This document shows, piece after piece, positions 8,250 through 16,927 of a stretch of DNA of 64,000 nucleotides (position 1 is the stretch's first letter; every line of letters begins with the position of its first letter). The DNA comes from Rhodanobacter lindaniclasticus (GTDB lineage: Bacteria; Pseudomonadota; Gammaproteobacteria; Xanthomonadales; Rhodanobacteraceae), in NCBI RefSeq assembly GCF_004799035.1, contig NZ_MWIO01000002.1, positions 30,199-94,198 on the forward strand, read 5' to 3'. The notes below the pieces were generated by a model. The model ran no database searches. It saw only the letters and a list, made by a program, of their open reading frames with translations, and was not told the origin of the DNA. The translations under genes were made by a program, and so were the position numbers.

Positions 8250-9212
8250 ATGGAAGACTTTTCCGCCATATCAACCTTCGTCCGCGTGGTCGAGGCCAAG
8301 AGTTTCGCCGCCGCTGCCGGCCAGTTGGGCATGACCCCGTCCGGGGTCAGTCGGGCCGTGACCCGGCTGGAGACCCAGCTCGGTGCGCGGCTCCTGTTCC
8401 GCTCCACGCGGTCACTGCGTTTGACCGACGATGGGGCCGCATTCCACGCCCGTTGCAAGGAGATCCTCGCCGATCTGGCCGAGGCCACCGAGGCGCTCAA
8501 CTACGCCAACAGCAAGCCCACCGGCAAGTTGCGGGTGGGCATTTCGCTGTCGGTGGGGCGCGCCGCGGTGATCCCGCGGCTGACCGAATTCGAGCAGCGC
8601 TACCCGGACATCCGGCTGGAGCTGTCGATGAGCGATTCGCCGAAGGACCTCAACGGCGAGGGCCTGGATTGCGCGATCCTGGTGGGCCAGCTGGAGGATT
8701 CCAGCCTGATCGCACGCAAGATCGGCTACCTGCGCAACGTCGTGTGCGCCTCGCCCGAGTACCTGCGCAAGTACGGCGCACCGCGCAGCATCGAAGACCT
8801 GAAGGATCACCGCTGCATCAACTACGTGTACCCGAATGGCCGGCCGCGGCAGTGGCAGTTCGACACGCCCGGCGGTCCGCTGGAGGTCGACATCGACGCG
8901 CACATGCTGATCAACGACGGCGAATCGGTGCTGCAGGCGGTGGCCGCCGGGCTGGGCATCACCCAGGTGCCGCGCATGCTGGCCGCGTGCATGCTGGACA
9001 AGGGCATGCTCGAACTGGTGATGACCGACACTGCCTCCACCGGCAAGCCGGTGTGGATCGTCTACCCGCAGAAGAAGCACCTGTCCGCCCGCGTGCAGGC
9101 CTTCATCGAGTGGGTGCGCGAGCTGTTCGACCGCACCAACCAGTGCACGGTGGACACGCCCCGCGCGTCCAGGGCCCCGATGGCACAGCACGCCGAGGAA
9201 CTCGCGGCCTGA
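8250..9212 (+). CDS. LysR-family transcriptional regulator (probable efflux regulator, MexT/BpeT-like role)
   Basis: A 320-residue LysR-type regulator. The N-terminal winged helix-turn-helix spans about residues 1-60 (FVRVVEAKSFAAAAGQLGMTPSGVSRAVTRLE), followed by the linker helix and a periplasmic-binding-like co-inducer domain (about 90-295). The sequence is closest in style to the CrgA/DsdC-like subgroup of single-gene-neighbour regulators. Divergent placement next to a MexEF-like operon matches the mexT-mexEF arrangement, so it probably activates the pump in response to a redox or aromatic ligand. This regulatory role is inference from context. Confidence 0.88.
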   Translation: MEDFSAISTFVRVVEAKSFAAAAGQLGMTPSGVSRAVTRLETQLGARLLFRSTRSLRLTDDGAAFHARCKEILADLAEATEALNYANSKPTGKLRVGISLSVGRAAVIPRLTEFEQRYPDIRLELSMSDSPKDLNGEGLDCAILVGQLEDSSLIARKIGYLRNVVCASPEYLRKYGAPRSIEDLKDHRCINYVYPNGRPRQWQFDTPGGPLEVDIDAHMLINDGESVLQAVAAGLGITQVPRMLAACMLDKGMLELVMTDTASTGKPVWIVYPQKKHLSARVQAFIEWVRELFDRTNQCTVDTPRASRAPMAQHAEELAA

Positions 9213-9222
9213 GCCGGCTCAG
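9209..9222. terminator. Palindrome spanning two converging stop codons
   Basis: CTGAGCCGGCTCAG is a perfect 14-base palindrome that contains the TGA of the LysR gene and, on the other strand, the TGA of the methyltransferase gene. The two genes end seven bases apart. It could act as a weak bidirectional terminator, but there is no T-tract. Confidence 0.35.
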
Positions 9223-10061
9223 CCGCGCGGACGGAACAGCGTGACGCGGTCGGCCCGTGGCGGCGTGTCGGCCGCCAGCCAGGGCTGCGTGGCCAGCGCT
9301 CCCACGCAGGGGCCGTGGGCGGCAATGCGCAGCGCGCGTCGCTCCGCCTCGCGGCGCAGGGCGCCCAGCACCGTGTCGAGCACCGCGCCGCGGAACGGGG
9401 TGTACAGGTAGAACAGCGTGCCTTCGGCGAAATCCGCGGCGCGCGCATCCATGCACAGGAAGCGCGCCCGCGACAGCCGCAACGCGGCGGCCCCGGCTTG
9501 CGCGCACGCCACGTAGGAGGGCTCGCGTTCGATGCCGACCGAGGCGGCCCGGCTGCAGATCGCGGCCAGCAGCGGCACGTGGCCCAGGCCGGCACCGAGG
9601 TCGACCAGCACGTCGTGTGCACCCAGTCGCGCCTGCGCCAGCAGGTCGAAGATGTGCCGCGCCGGCGTGGGCTGGTAGGCCACCATGTCCGCCGGCAGCG
9701 GGGACGCGGCCGCCGATGGCGGGCGCAGTTGCAGCACGCCTTCGACCAGTTCGTCGCGCCAGTCGTAGCCGTCGCCGTCGGCATGGCACGGCTCGTCGAG
9801 GCATTGCTGCAGCAGCGCCGGCACGGCGCCGCGCCGGATCGCCTCGCGCGCGTGCGCGAAGCTGGCGGCATTCATGGCCTCGAAATCCTCGCGCAGCGCG
9901 GCGATGCGCAGCGCGGACGCACCCGGCCCGGGCGCGCCGCCAAGTTGCAGCAGCTCGATCCGGTCCAGCGCATCGAGTCGCTCGCGCAAGGCGTCGGCTT
10001 TGCGCAGCGCCGCGTCGTGCTCCAGCGCATCGAGCAGGGTGTGCAGCGACGGGGCATGCAT
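9219..10061 (-). CDS. Class I SAM-dependent methyltransferase, substrate unknown
   Basis: A 280-residue protein with an all-helical N-terminal region (1-140) and a Rossmann methyltransferase domain. Motif I is VDLGAGLG (residues 153-160), followed by an acidic post-I residue in VGIERE (about 175-180) and a motif IV-like FLYTPFRG. The start at ATG 10061 leaves a 12-base gap after uppP; a neighbouring ATG at 10057 is in another frame. Full-length by appearance. Methyl acceptor unknown: the TPFRG loop lacks the NPPY/DPPY signature of N6-adenine or ribosomal protein enzymes, so nucleic acid, protein or small molecule are all possible. Confidence 0.7.
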   Translation of the reverse strand: MHAPSLHTLLDALEHDAALRKADALRERLDALDRIELLQLGGAPGPGASALRIAALREDFEAMNAASFAHAREAIRRGAVPALLQQCLDEPCHADGDGYDWRDELVEGVLQLRPPSAAASPLPADMVAYQPTPARHIFDLLAQARLGAHDVLVDLGAGLGHVPLLAAICSRAASVGIEREPSYVACAQAGAAALRLSRARFLCMDARAADFAEGTLFYLYTPFRGAVLDTVLGALRREAERRALRIAAHGPCVGALATQPWLAADTPPRADRVTLFRPRG

Positions 10062-10072
10062 CGGCAGAACGA

Positions 10073-10900
10073 TCAGCCGCCGGCCGGCACCAGCAGCAAC
10101 AGCGCCACGCCGAACGCGATGCGGTAGATCGCGAACGGCGTGAACGCGTGCGCGCGGATGTAGCCGAGCAGCCACTTCACCGCCACGAACGCCATGATCG
10201 CCGAGACCACGAAGCCGACCGCCAGCGCGGTCCAGTCCTCATGCGCCGCGCCGCCGCCCTTGACCACCTTCAGCAGCTCGTAACCGGTCGCCGCATACAT
10301 GGTGGGAATGCCGACCAGGAAGGCGAACTCGGTGGCCGCGGCGCGGTTGCTGGTGCCGAACAGCATCGCCGCGAAGATGGTCGCGGCCGAACGCGACGTG
10401 CCGGGGAAGATGCCGGCGATCATCTGCGCGATGCCGACCAGGATCGCCACCCGCCAGGTGACTTCGCTGCGTTCGGGCTGGCGCGCGGCCAGTCGTTCGG
10501 CGGCGATCATCCACAGGCCGCCGATCACCAGCGCCCACGCCACCGGCGTCACCGTCTCCGGCAGCTTGAAGCCGAGCTTCACCGCGACCAAACCGAGCAC
10601 GGCGGTGATCAGGAAGGCCACGGTCAGCTTCAGCAGGTAATCGCGGTTGCCCGGCTCGCGCCACTGCGTCAGCAGCAGCCAGATGCGCCGGCGGTAGATC
10701 AGCGTCACCGCCAGGATCGCGCCGGCCTGGATGCCGATGTTGAACAGGTCCGAGCGCGCGCCCAGCCCGAATTTCTCGGCGATCAGCAGGTGCCCGGTCG
10801 AGGAGATCGGCAGGAATTCGGTGATGCCTTCGATGATGCCGAGCAGGATGACGTGGAACAGATCGATCACGGGGAGGTCCGGTGCGGTAGGCAGCGGCAT
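10073..10900 (-). CDS. uppP: Undecaprenyl-diphosphatase UppP (BacA)
   Basis: An integral membrane pyrophosphatase of about 275 residues that converts undecaprenyl diphosphate to the monophosphate, recycling the lipid carrier for peptidoglycan and O-antigen synthesis; overexpression is known to give bacitracin resistance. Both family signatures are intact: EGITEFLPISSTGHL with the catalytic glutamates near the N terminus and IFPGTSRSAATI in the second half. Multiple transmembrane helices are evident. Start uncertain: ATG 10900 gives an extra ten-residue leader, while GTG 10870 would begin just before DLFHVILLGIIEG, where most family members begin. Neither has a strong ribosome site. Confidence 0.93.
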   Translation of the reverse strand: MPLPTAPDLPVIDLFHVILLGIIEGITEFLPISSTGHLLIAEKFGLGARSDLFNIGIQAGAILAVTLIYRRRIWLLLTQWREPGNRDYLLKLTVAFLITAVLGLVAVKLGFKLPETVTPVAWALVIGGLWMIAAERLAARQPERSEVTWRVAILVGIAQMIAGIFPGTSRSAATIFAAMLFGTSNRAAATEFAFLVGIPTMYAATGYELLKVVKGGGAAHEDWTALAVGFVVSAIMAFVAVKWLLGYIRAHAFTPFAIYRIAFGVALLLLVPAGG

Positions 10901-11001
10901 AGCTTACGGGGTTGGCCCGACGCTGGCACGGCGAGGTGAAAGCACGCCCGTGGTGCGATAGTGGCCGTCCGTCGACCCGCCCGCCTGCCCGGAGGTACGC
11001 C

Positions 11002-11895
11002 ATGATCGAGCTCGTCATTCCCCAGCGCCGCCGCGACCTCGGCAGTTTCGAGGTTGGCCGCGTGCTGCCGTTCGCCCAGCGCCGCATGGTCGGGCCGTAC
11101 ATCTTTTTCGACCGCATGGGCCCGAAGCAGCTGGCGCCGGGCCTGCCGCGCGAGGCGGACGTGCGCCCGCACCCGCACATCGGCCTGTCGACCATCACCT
11201 ATTTGTTCGACGGCGAGATCACGCACCGCGACAGCCTCGGTTCGGAGCAGGCGATCCGCCCGGGCGAGGTCAACTGGATGACCGCCGGCCGCGGCATCAC
11301 CCACTCCGAACGCTTCGAGCGCCTGCGCCGCGAAGGCGGGCCGCTCGACGGCGTGCAGCTATGGGCGGCGCTGCCCGACGAACGCGAGGAAATGGAACCG
11401 GGCTTCTGGCACTACGCCAGCGAGGCGCTGCCGCTGTTCGGCGAGGGTGGCGTCAGCGGGCGGATGATCGCCGGGCGGCTGGCCGGCGTGGCATCGCCGG
11501 TAAAGGTGGATTCGCCGCAGTTCTACGTGCACTGGACGTTGCGCGCCGGTTCGCGCGTCTCGCTGCCGGCGGAATACAGCGAGCGCGCGGTCTATGTCGC
11601 CAGCGGCGACGTCGAGGTGGAGGGTCAGCGCGTGGAGGTCGGCAGCATGGCCGTGCTGACGCCCGGCAAGTCCGCCACCATCGCCGCGCCGGGCGACGCG
11701 GTGGTGATGGCGCTGGGCGGCGAGCCGGTGGGACCGCGCTACATCGACTGGAATTTCGTCTCCTCCTCGCCGGAGCGGCTCGACCAGGCCCGCGCCGACT
11801 GGGCCGCCGGGCGGATGAAGCTGCCGGACCTGGACCACGACGAGTTCATCCCGCTGCCGCCGAAGCTGGGAGCGAAGCCGGAGCCGATGTCCTGA
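11002..11895 (+). CDS. Pirin family protein
   Basis: A 297-residue bicupin of the pirin family. The N-terminal cupin shows FDRMGP, the metal-binding histidines in RPHPHIGLSTITYLFDGEITHRDSLG and the acidic ligand that follows, then WMTAGRGITHSE. The C-terminal cupin (from about 170) is degenerate, as usual. Bacterial pirins are iron-binding; several show quercetinase activity and one binds pyruvate dehydrogenase, so a precise function cannot be given. ATG 11002 has GGAGG six bases upstream. It is divergent from uppP and followed by the NtrC/sigma-54 region of the next operon. Confidence 0.9.
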   Translation: MIELVIPQRRRDLGSFEVGRVLPFAQRRMVGPYIFFDRMGPKQLAPGLPREADVRPHPHIGLSTITYLFDGEITHRDSLGSEQAIRPGEVNWMTAGRGITHSERFERLRREGGPLDGVQLWAALPDEREEMEPGFWHYASEALPLFGEGGVSGRMIAGRLAGVASPVKVDSPQFYVHWTLRAGSRVSLPAEYSERAVYVASGDVEVEGQRVEVGSMAVLTPGKSATIAAPGDAVVMALGGEPVGPRYIDWNFVSSSPERLDQARADWAAGRMKLPDLDHDEFIPLPPKLGAKPEPMS

Positions 11896-11933
11896 GGCGG
11901 ATCGGCTTGAACCGCTCGCCGGCATGATGCCGC

Positions 11934-11948
11934 GCACTGGAACAGTGC
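11934..11948. promoter_or_regulatory. Candidate NtrC binding site upstream of the porin-glnK-amtB operon
   Basis: GCACTGGAACAGTGC has the GCAC-N7-GTGC format of enterobacterial NtrC sites. Its centre is about 130 bases upstream of the start point predicted from the sigma-54 promoter at 12045, a normal distance for an enhancer-type activator. Match seen; binding inferred. Confidence 0.6.
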
Positions 11949-12044
11949 AAAGCGGTCGCTTCGACGGGTGCGGATGGTGCGAATGCCGGGGCATCCGCCG
12001 CGCGGCGGTGATGTCGATGCCGTCGCGGCAACGGTTTCCACTCA

Positions 12045-12060
12045 TGGCATGGGGCTTGCT
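12045..12060 (+). promoter_or_regulatory. Sigma-54 promoter (-24/-12) for the porin-glnK-amtB operon
   Basis: TGGCATGGGGCTTGCT fits the sigma-54 consensus TGGCAYR-N4-TTGCW at every fixed position, with GG at -24 and GC at -12 spaced correctly. Predicted start of transcription is near 12071, giving a leader of about 96 bases before the porin gene. It is paired with the candidate NtrC site at 11934. Confidence 0.8.
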
Positions 12061-12073
12061 GAGGGGCAGGTGA

Positions 12074-12093
12074 GGCCGCGCGGTCGCGCGGCC
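12074..12093. promoter_or_regulatory. Perfect palindrome at the predicted transcription start
   Basis: GGCCGCGCG-GT-CGCGCGGCC (9-base arms) begins about three bases after the predicted sigma-54 start point. It could be a 5' stem-loop in the leader or an operator. No known regulator recognised. Confidence 0.4.
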
Positions 12094-12166
12094 ATGCTGT
12101 CGGTGCATGGACGTCTGGACGTCTGGACGGCCATCGCCACGGCGCCACCTGTTCGAGGGCGGGCTC

Positions 12167-12922
12167 ATGAGGCGAAGCGGGATATCTGTGGCCGTGGTCG
12201 TGCTGTGCGGTGCCATTACCCTGCCGCTGCGGGCGGGCGAGGCACCGGCCAGTCAGTGGATCGGCAGTGCCGGCGCGGTCAGCGACTACCTGTTCCGCGG
12301 CATCTCGCAGACCGACCGCAAGCCTGCCGTGCAGGCCGGCATCGAGTTCGATCATGCCGGCGGCTGGTACGTCGGCGGCTGGGGCAGCAACGTGAGCTGG
12401 CTGTCCGATGCATCGACTCCAGCCGCGCCGGTTTCCAGCAGCGTGGAGCTGGACATCTACGGCGGCTGGCGCGGCAGCTTCGGTGGCGACTGGAGCGTCG
12501 ACCTCGGCGCGTATCGCTACCAGTACCCGGGCCGCTACCCGGCAGGCACCACCTTGCCGAACACCAGCGAGATCTACGCCGCGCTGGGCTGGAAGAGCCT
12601 GTCGCTGAAGTACGCGTACGCACTCTCCACCTTGTTCGGCTATGCCGGCAGCGAGCACAGCGGCTACCTGGATCTGTCCTGGAACCAGCCGCTGGCGCCG
12701 GGCTGGCAGCTCAACGCGCACGTCGGCCACCAGCAGGTGGCGAAGGTGTCCGGTGCGTCGTACAGCGACTGGAAGCTGGGCGTGACGCGCAGCTTCGCCG
12801 GCAACTGGTCGCTGGCGCTGGGCTACTGCGACACCAATGCGCGCCGTGCCGTCTACAGCAATGCGCGCGGCCATTACCTGGGCCGCGCCACGGCCGTGCT
12901 GAGCCTGGCCCGCTCGTTCTGA
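12167..12922 (+). CDS. TorF-family putative outer-membrane porin
   Basis: A 251-residue protein with a signal peptide (cleavage likely after LRA, residue 22-23). The body is alternating aromatic/polar beta-strands ending in the C-terminal phenylalanine ARSF, typical of an outer-membrane barrel. The segment IGSAGAVSDYLFRGISQTDRKPAVQAG is the signature of the TorF / TIGR02001 group of putative porins. Start at ATG 12167 rather than an upstream in-frame ATG because the signal peptide begins here. It leads an operon with glnK (24 bases on) and amtB under a sigma-54 promoter, so it probably admits ammonium or small nitrogen compounds under nitrogen limitation. That role is inferred. Confidence 0.85.
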   Translation: MRRSGISVAVVVLCGAITLPLRAGEAPASQWIGSAGAVSDYLFRGISQTDRKPAVQAGIEFDHAGGWYVGGWGSNVSWLSDASTPAAPVSSSVELDIYGGWRGSFGGDWSVDLGAYRYQYPGRYPAGTTLPNTSEIYAALGWKSLSLKYAYALSTLFGYAGSEHSGYLDLSWNQPLAPGWQLNAHVGHQQVAKVSGASYSDWKLGVTRSFAGNWSLALGYCDTNARRAVYSNARGHYLGRATAVLSLARSF

Positions 12923-13285
<363 letters not shown>

Positions 13286-13307
13286 CCCGCCTACCGTGAG
13301 GTGCTCC

Positions 13308-14630
13308 ATGAAATCGATCAAGTTCCATCGCGGCATCGGTGCGGGCCTGCTGCTGCTCCTCGCCGCGCCGCTGCTGCACGCCGCCACGCCCGCACCGGTG
13401 GTCGACAAGGGCGACGTGGCGTGGATGCTCACCTCCACCCTGCTGGTGCTGCTGATGACGGTGCCGGGGCTGGCGCTGTTCTACGGCGGCCTGGTGCGGG
13501 CGAAGAACGTGCTGTCGGTACTGATGCAGGTGCTGACGGTGTTCTCGCTGCTGCTGCTGCTGTGGGTGGCCTACGGCTACAGCCTCGCCTTCGGCGGCGA
13601 CGGCGCGGTGATCGGCGGCTTCGGCAAGCTGTTCCTGCGCGGTGTCACCAAGGACACGCTGTCCGCCACCTTCAGCGCCGGCGTGGCGTTGCCGGAGTAT
13701 GTGTTCGTGGCGTTCCAGGCCACCTTCGCCGGCATCACCGGCGCGCTGATCGTGGGCGCGCTGGCCGAGCGCATGCGCTTCCGCGCCGTGCTGCTGTTCG
13801 CCGCGCTGTGGTTCAGCTTCGCCTATCTGCCGATCGCGCACATGGTCTGGTACGGACCGGACGGCTATCTGTTTGCGAAGGGCGCGCTGGATTTTGCCGG
13901 CGGCACCGTGGTGCACATCAACGCCGGCGTGGCCGGCCTGGTCGGCGCCTGGCTGGTCGGGCCGCGGCTGGGTTTCGGGCGCGAACCGATGAAGCCGCAC
14001 AACGTGACCTTCACCATGATCGGCGCGGCGCTGCTGTGGGTGGGCTGGTTCGGCTTCAATGCCGGCTCCAACCTGGAGGCGAACGCCGGCGCGGCGCTGG
14101 CCTTCCTCAACACCTTGCTGGCCACCGCGGCGGCGGTGCTGGCGTGGCTGGCGGTCGAGGCGGCCCTGCGCGGCCACGCCTCGATGGTTGGCGGCGCCTC
14201 CGGCGCGGTGGCCGGCTTGGTCGGCATCACCCCGGCCTGCGGCACGGTGGGTCCGCTGGGCGCGATCGTGATCGGCGCGGTGGCCAGCCTGTGCTGCGTG
14301 TGGGGCGTGACCGGGCTGAAGAAGCTGCTGCGCGCGGATGATGCGCTGGACGTGTTCGGCGTGCACGGCATCGGCGGCATCGTCGGCGCGCTGCTGACCG
14401 GCGTGTTCACCGCGCCCGCGCTGGGCGGCACCGGCGCGGCGGGTTTCTCGATCCTCCGTCAGCTCGGCGTGCAGGCGCTGGGCGTGGGCATCACCGTGTT
14501 GTGGAGTGGCGTGGTTTCCGTGCTGGCCTTGCTGCTCGTCAAGCTGGCGTTCGGCCTGCGCGTGCCGCATGAAGCGGAGCGCGAGGGGCTGGACATTACC
14601 TCGCACGGGGAAAGCGCTTACGATGGGTGA
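13308..14630 (+). CDS. amtB: Ammonium transporter AmtB
   Basis: A 440-residue Amt/Mep/Rh channel. A cleavable signal peptide (ending LLHAATP) precedes about eleven transmembrane helices, as in the Escherichia coli protein. The pore twin histidines are visible in GTVVHINAGVAG and FGVHGIGGIVGALLTGVF, and the family motif DFAGGTVVHI is intact. The start at ATG 13308 is chosen because the signal peptide begins there and the gap to glnK is 22 bases. It takes up ammonium into the cytoplasm for glutamine synthetase, encoded next downstream from its own promoter. Confidence 0.96.
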   Translation: MKSIKFHRGIGAGLLLLLAAPLLHAATPAPVVDKGDVAWMLTSTLLVLLMTVPGLALFYGGLVRAKNVLSVLMQVLTVFSLLLLLWVAYGYSLAFGGDGAVIGGFGKLFLRGVTKDTLSATFSAGVALPEYVFVAFQATFAGITGALIVGALAERMRFRAVLLFAALWFSFAYLPIAHMVWYGPDGYLFAKGALDFAGGTVVHINAGVAGLVGAWLVGPRLGFGREPMKPHNVTFTMIGAALLWVGWFGFNAGSNLEANAGAALAFLNTLLATAAAVLAWLAVEAALRGHASMVGGASGAVAGLVGITPACGTVGPLGAIVIGAVASLCCVWGVTGLKKLLRADDALDVFGVHGIGGIVGALLTGVFTAPALGGTGAAGFSILRQLGVQALGVGITVLWSGVVSVLALLLVKLAFGLRVPHEAEREGLDITSHGESAYDG

Positions 14631-14665
14631 AGCGGCTGGCCCGGTCCTCACGGATTGACCCTGGT

Positions 14666-14693
14666 TGGTGCAATTGCATGAGCGATTGCACCA
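14666..14693. promoter_or_regulatory. Inverted repeat upstream of glnA, candidate NtrC enhancer
   Basis: TGGTGCAAT-N10-ATTGCACCA, perfect 9-base arms, centred about 105 bases upstream of the predicted glnA start point. Each arm contains the NtrC half-site TGCACCA, but the halves face outward, unlike the usual inward TGCACC-N5-GGTGCA. Read on the minus strand, the left arm extends into a 13-of-17 match to an E. coli-type NtrC site. Confidence 0.55.
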
Positions 14694-14757
14694 GCCTGAA
14701 ACGCTCCGGCCCGCCCCGGAAACGCGCAAGCCGTTGCCGCGCAACGCTTCCACCCGC

Positions 14758-14773
14758 TGGCACACGACTTGCT
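14758..14773 (+). promoter_or_regulatory. Sigma-54 promoter of glnA
   Basis: TGGCACACGACTTGCT is a full match to TGGCAYR-N4-TTGCW. The predicted start point is near 14784, giving a 24-base leader that includes GAGG before the ATG at 14808. Confidence 0.82.
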
Positions 14774-14807
14774 CAACCCGTTCATCCATCCCCATCGAGG
14801 CTGCTCC

Positions 14808-16217
14808 ATGACCGCCCAGAAAGTGCTCGACCTGATCCAGGAACACGAGGTCGAATTCGTCGACCTGCGTTTCGCCGACATGCTCGGCGTGCACCACCAC
14901 GTCACCTTCCCGGCGCACGCGATCGACGAGTCGACGTTCGAGGACGGCAAGATGTTCGACGGCTCCTCGATCACCGGCTGGAAGGGCATCAACGAGTCGG
15001 ACATGATCCTGCTGCCCGACCCGGACACCGCCCACCTCGACCCGTTCAGCGCGCACGTGCAGCTGATCCTGCACTGCGACGTGCTGGAGCCGTCGACCAT
15101 GCAGGCCTACGGCCGCGACCCGCGCTCGATCGCCAAGCGCGGCGAGGCGTACCTCAAATCCACCGGCATCGCCGACACCGCGTTCTTCGGCCCGGAGCCG
15201 GAGTTCTTCATCTTCGACTCGGTGCGCTGGCAGAACGACCCGGGCCGCGTGTTCTACGAAATCGGTTCGGAGGAAGCGGCGTGGTCGTCGCGTTACAAGT
15301 ACGACGGCGAGAACCACGGCCACCGCCCGGGCGTGAAGGGCGGCTATTTCCCGGTCAGTCCGGTCGACTCGCTCGGCGACCTGCGCGCGGACATGTGCAA
15401 GGTGCTGGAGTCGCTGGGCCAGAAGGTCGAGGTGCACCACCACGAGGTGGCCAACGCCGGCCAGTGCGAGATCGGCGTGAAGTTCAACACGCTGGTGAAG
15501 AAGGCCGACGAGCTGCTGACGATGAAGTACGTCATCAAGAACGTGGCGCACCAGAACGGCAAGACCGTCACCTTCATGCCCAAGCCGCTGGTCGGCGACA
15601 ATGGCAGCGGCATGCACGTGCACCAGTCGCTGGCCAAGAACGGCGAGAACCTGTTCGCCGGCGACCTCTACGGCGGCCTGAGCCAGACCGCGCTGTGGTA
15701 CATCGGCGGCATCTTCAAGCACGCCCGCGCGATCAACGCGTTCGCCAACTCCACCACCAACAGCTACAAGCGCCTGGTGCCGGGCTTCGAGGCGCCGGTG
15801 ATGCTGGCCTACTCGGCGCGCAACCGCTCGGCGAGCTGCCGCATCCCGTACGTGGCCAGCCCGAAGGGCCGCCGCATCGAGGTGCGCTTCCCCGACCCGA
15901 TGAACTCCGGCTACCTGGTGTTCACCGCGCTGATGATGGCCGGCCTGGACGGCATCCTGAACAAGATCGACCCGGGCGCGCCGGCCGACAAGGACCTGTA
16001 CGACCTGCCGCCGGAAGAGGAGAAGAACATCCCGCAGGTGTGCTCCAGCCTCGACGCCGCGCTGGAAGCGCTGGACAAGGACCGCGAGTTCCTGAAAGCC
16101 GGCGGCGTGTTCACCGACGACTTCATCGATGCCTACATCGAGGTGAAGATGAAGGAAGTGACCAAGTACCGCGCCAGCACGCACCCGCTGGAATTCCAGA
16201 TGTACTACTCGCTCTGA
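14808..16217 (+). CDS. glnA: Glutamine synthetase type I
   Basis: A 469-residue GSI-beta glutamine synthetase, the standard length, making glutamine from glutamate, ammonium and ATP as a dodecamer in the cytoplasm. Visible signatures are the beta-grasp region [29 protein letters not shown], the ATP/metal segment [22 protein letters not shown] and the adenylylation site DLYDLPPE (the Tyr equivalent to Tyr397), so covalent control by GlnE is expected. The ATG at 14808 gives the family N terminus [10 protein letters not shown]; upstream in-frame codons lie within the sigma-54 promoter. Followed by a strong terminator. Confidence 0.98.
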   Translation: MTAQKVLDLIQEHEVEFVDLRFADMLGVHHHVTFPAHAIDESTFEDGKMFDGSSITGWKGINESDMILLPDPDTAHLDPFSAHVQLILHCDVLEPSTMQAYGRDPRSIAKRGEAYLKSTGIADTAFFGPEPEFFIFDSVRWQNDPGRVFYEIGSEEAAWSSRYKYDGENHGHRPGVKGGYFPVSPVDSLGDLRADMCKVLESLGQKVEVHHHEVANAGQCEIGVKFNTLVKKADELLTMKYVIKNVAHQNGKTVTFMPKPLVGDNGSGMHVHQSLAKNGENLFAGDLYGGLSQTALWYIGGIFKHARAINAFANSTTNSYKRLVPGFEAPVMLAYSARNRSASCRIPYVASPKGRRIEVRFPDPMNSGYLVFTALMMAGLDGILNKIDPGAPADKDLYDLPPEEEKNIPQVCSSLDAALEALDKDREFLKAGGVFTDDFIDAYIEVKMKEVTKYRASTHPLEFQMYYSL

Positions 16218-16240
16218 GCGAGGCGGCCAGGCGGTGAAAG

Positions 16241-16264
16241 CAACGGGCGCCGCGGCGCCCGTTG
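16241..16264. terminator. Intrinsic terminator after glnA, probably bidirectional
   Basis: Perfect 11-base arms CAACGGGCGCC / GGCGCCCGTTG around a two-base loop, 23 bases after the glnA stop and 11 bases beyond the stop of the converging FMN reductase gene. The T-tract is weak (TCGTGT). Confidence 0.7.
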
Positions 16265-16275
16265 TCGTGTCGGCG

Positions 16276-16848
16276 TCAGTTTGCGCGCGGATGCACGGTC
16301 AACACGCGCTCGATGTGCAGGTGCAGTTCCTTCATGTAGTTGCCCAGGAACTCGGCGGTGGATTCGTTGGTGACCGTGCCATCCTCGGCGATCAATCCCG
16401 GCTTGAACTGGATATAAGCCTCCAGCGTGTTCATCAGCGGCGAGTTGCAGAAGCACAGCATGCCGCGCAACTGCGCCTGCACCACGGCGGTGCCGATCGC
16501 GCCGGGCGAGGTGCCGATGATGCCCGACGGCTTGCGCGCGAAGGAGTTCTTGCCCCACGGCCGACTGGCCCAGTCGATCGCGTTCTTCAGCGCGCCGGGG
16601 ATCGAGCGGTTGTACTCCGGAGTGACGAACAGCACTCCGTCGACCCCGGCGATCGCCTGCTTGAACGCGCGTGCCACCGCCGGGTAGTCGGCGTCGTAGT
16701 CGTAGCTGTACAGCGGCAAATCCTTGATCGGGATCTCCACCAGTTCCAGTTGCGGCGGCGCCAGCCTGGCCAGCGCATGGGCCAGCTGGCGGTTGATCGA
16801 GCCCTTGGCGAGGCTGCCGACGATGTAGCCGACGTTGAACGTGGTCAT
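16276..16848 (-). CDS. NADPH-dependent FMN reductase
   Basis: A 190-residue flavodoxin-fold reductase of the NADPH-dependent FMN/azoreductase family (ChrR/YieF/SsuE superfamily). It contains the phosphate loop GSLAKGSINRQLAHAL (about residues 11-26) and the flavin-contacting motif TPEYNRSIPGALKNAIDW. Such enzymes reduce quinones, chromate or azo compounds or supply reduced FMN. ATG 16848 has GAGG eight bases upstream. Followed on the same strand, upstream, by an NmrA-like gene 79 bases away; the pair may be cotranscribed as a redox module, but no shared substrate can be read. Confidence 0.88.
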   Translation of the reverse strand: MTTFNVGYIVGSLAKGSINRQLAHALARLAPPQLELVEIPIKDLPLYSYDYDADYPAVARAFKQAIAGVDGVLFVTPEYNRSIPGALKNAIDWASRPWGKNSFARKPSGIIGTSPGAIGTAVVQAQLRGMLCFCNSPLMNTLEAYIQFKPGLIAEDGTVTNESTAEFLGNYMKELHLHIERVLTVHPRAN

Positions 16849-16927
16849 GTGAATTTCCTCGAAGGTGAGGTGGCGTGGTGGCCGCAGGAACCGCCGCGGC
16901 GGTAGTGGCTCGGGCAACGGGCGCCGC

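Noticed and set aside
12109..12129. Tandem GACGTCTG repeats in the porin leader
   Set aside because: Two and a half short direct copies only; no evidence for an operator.
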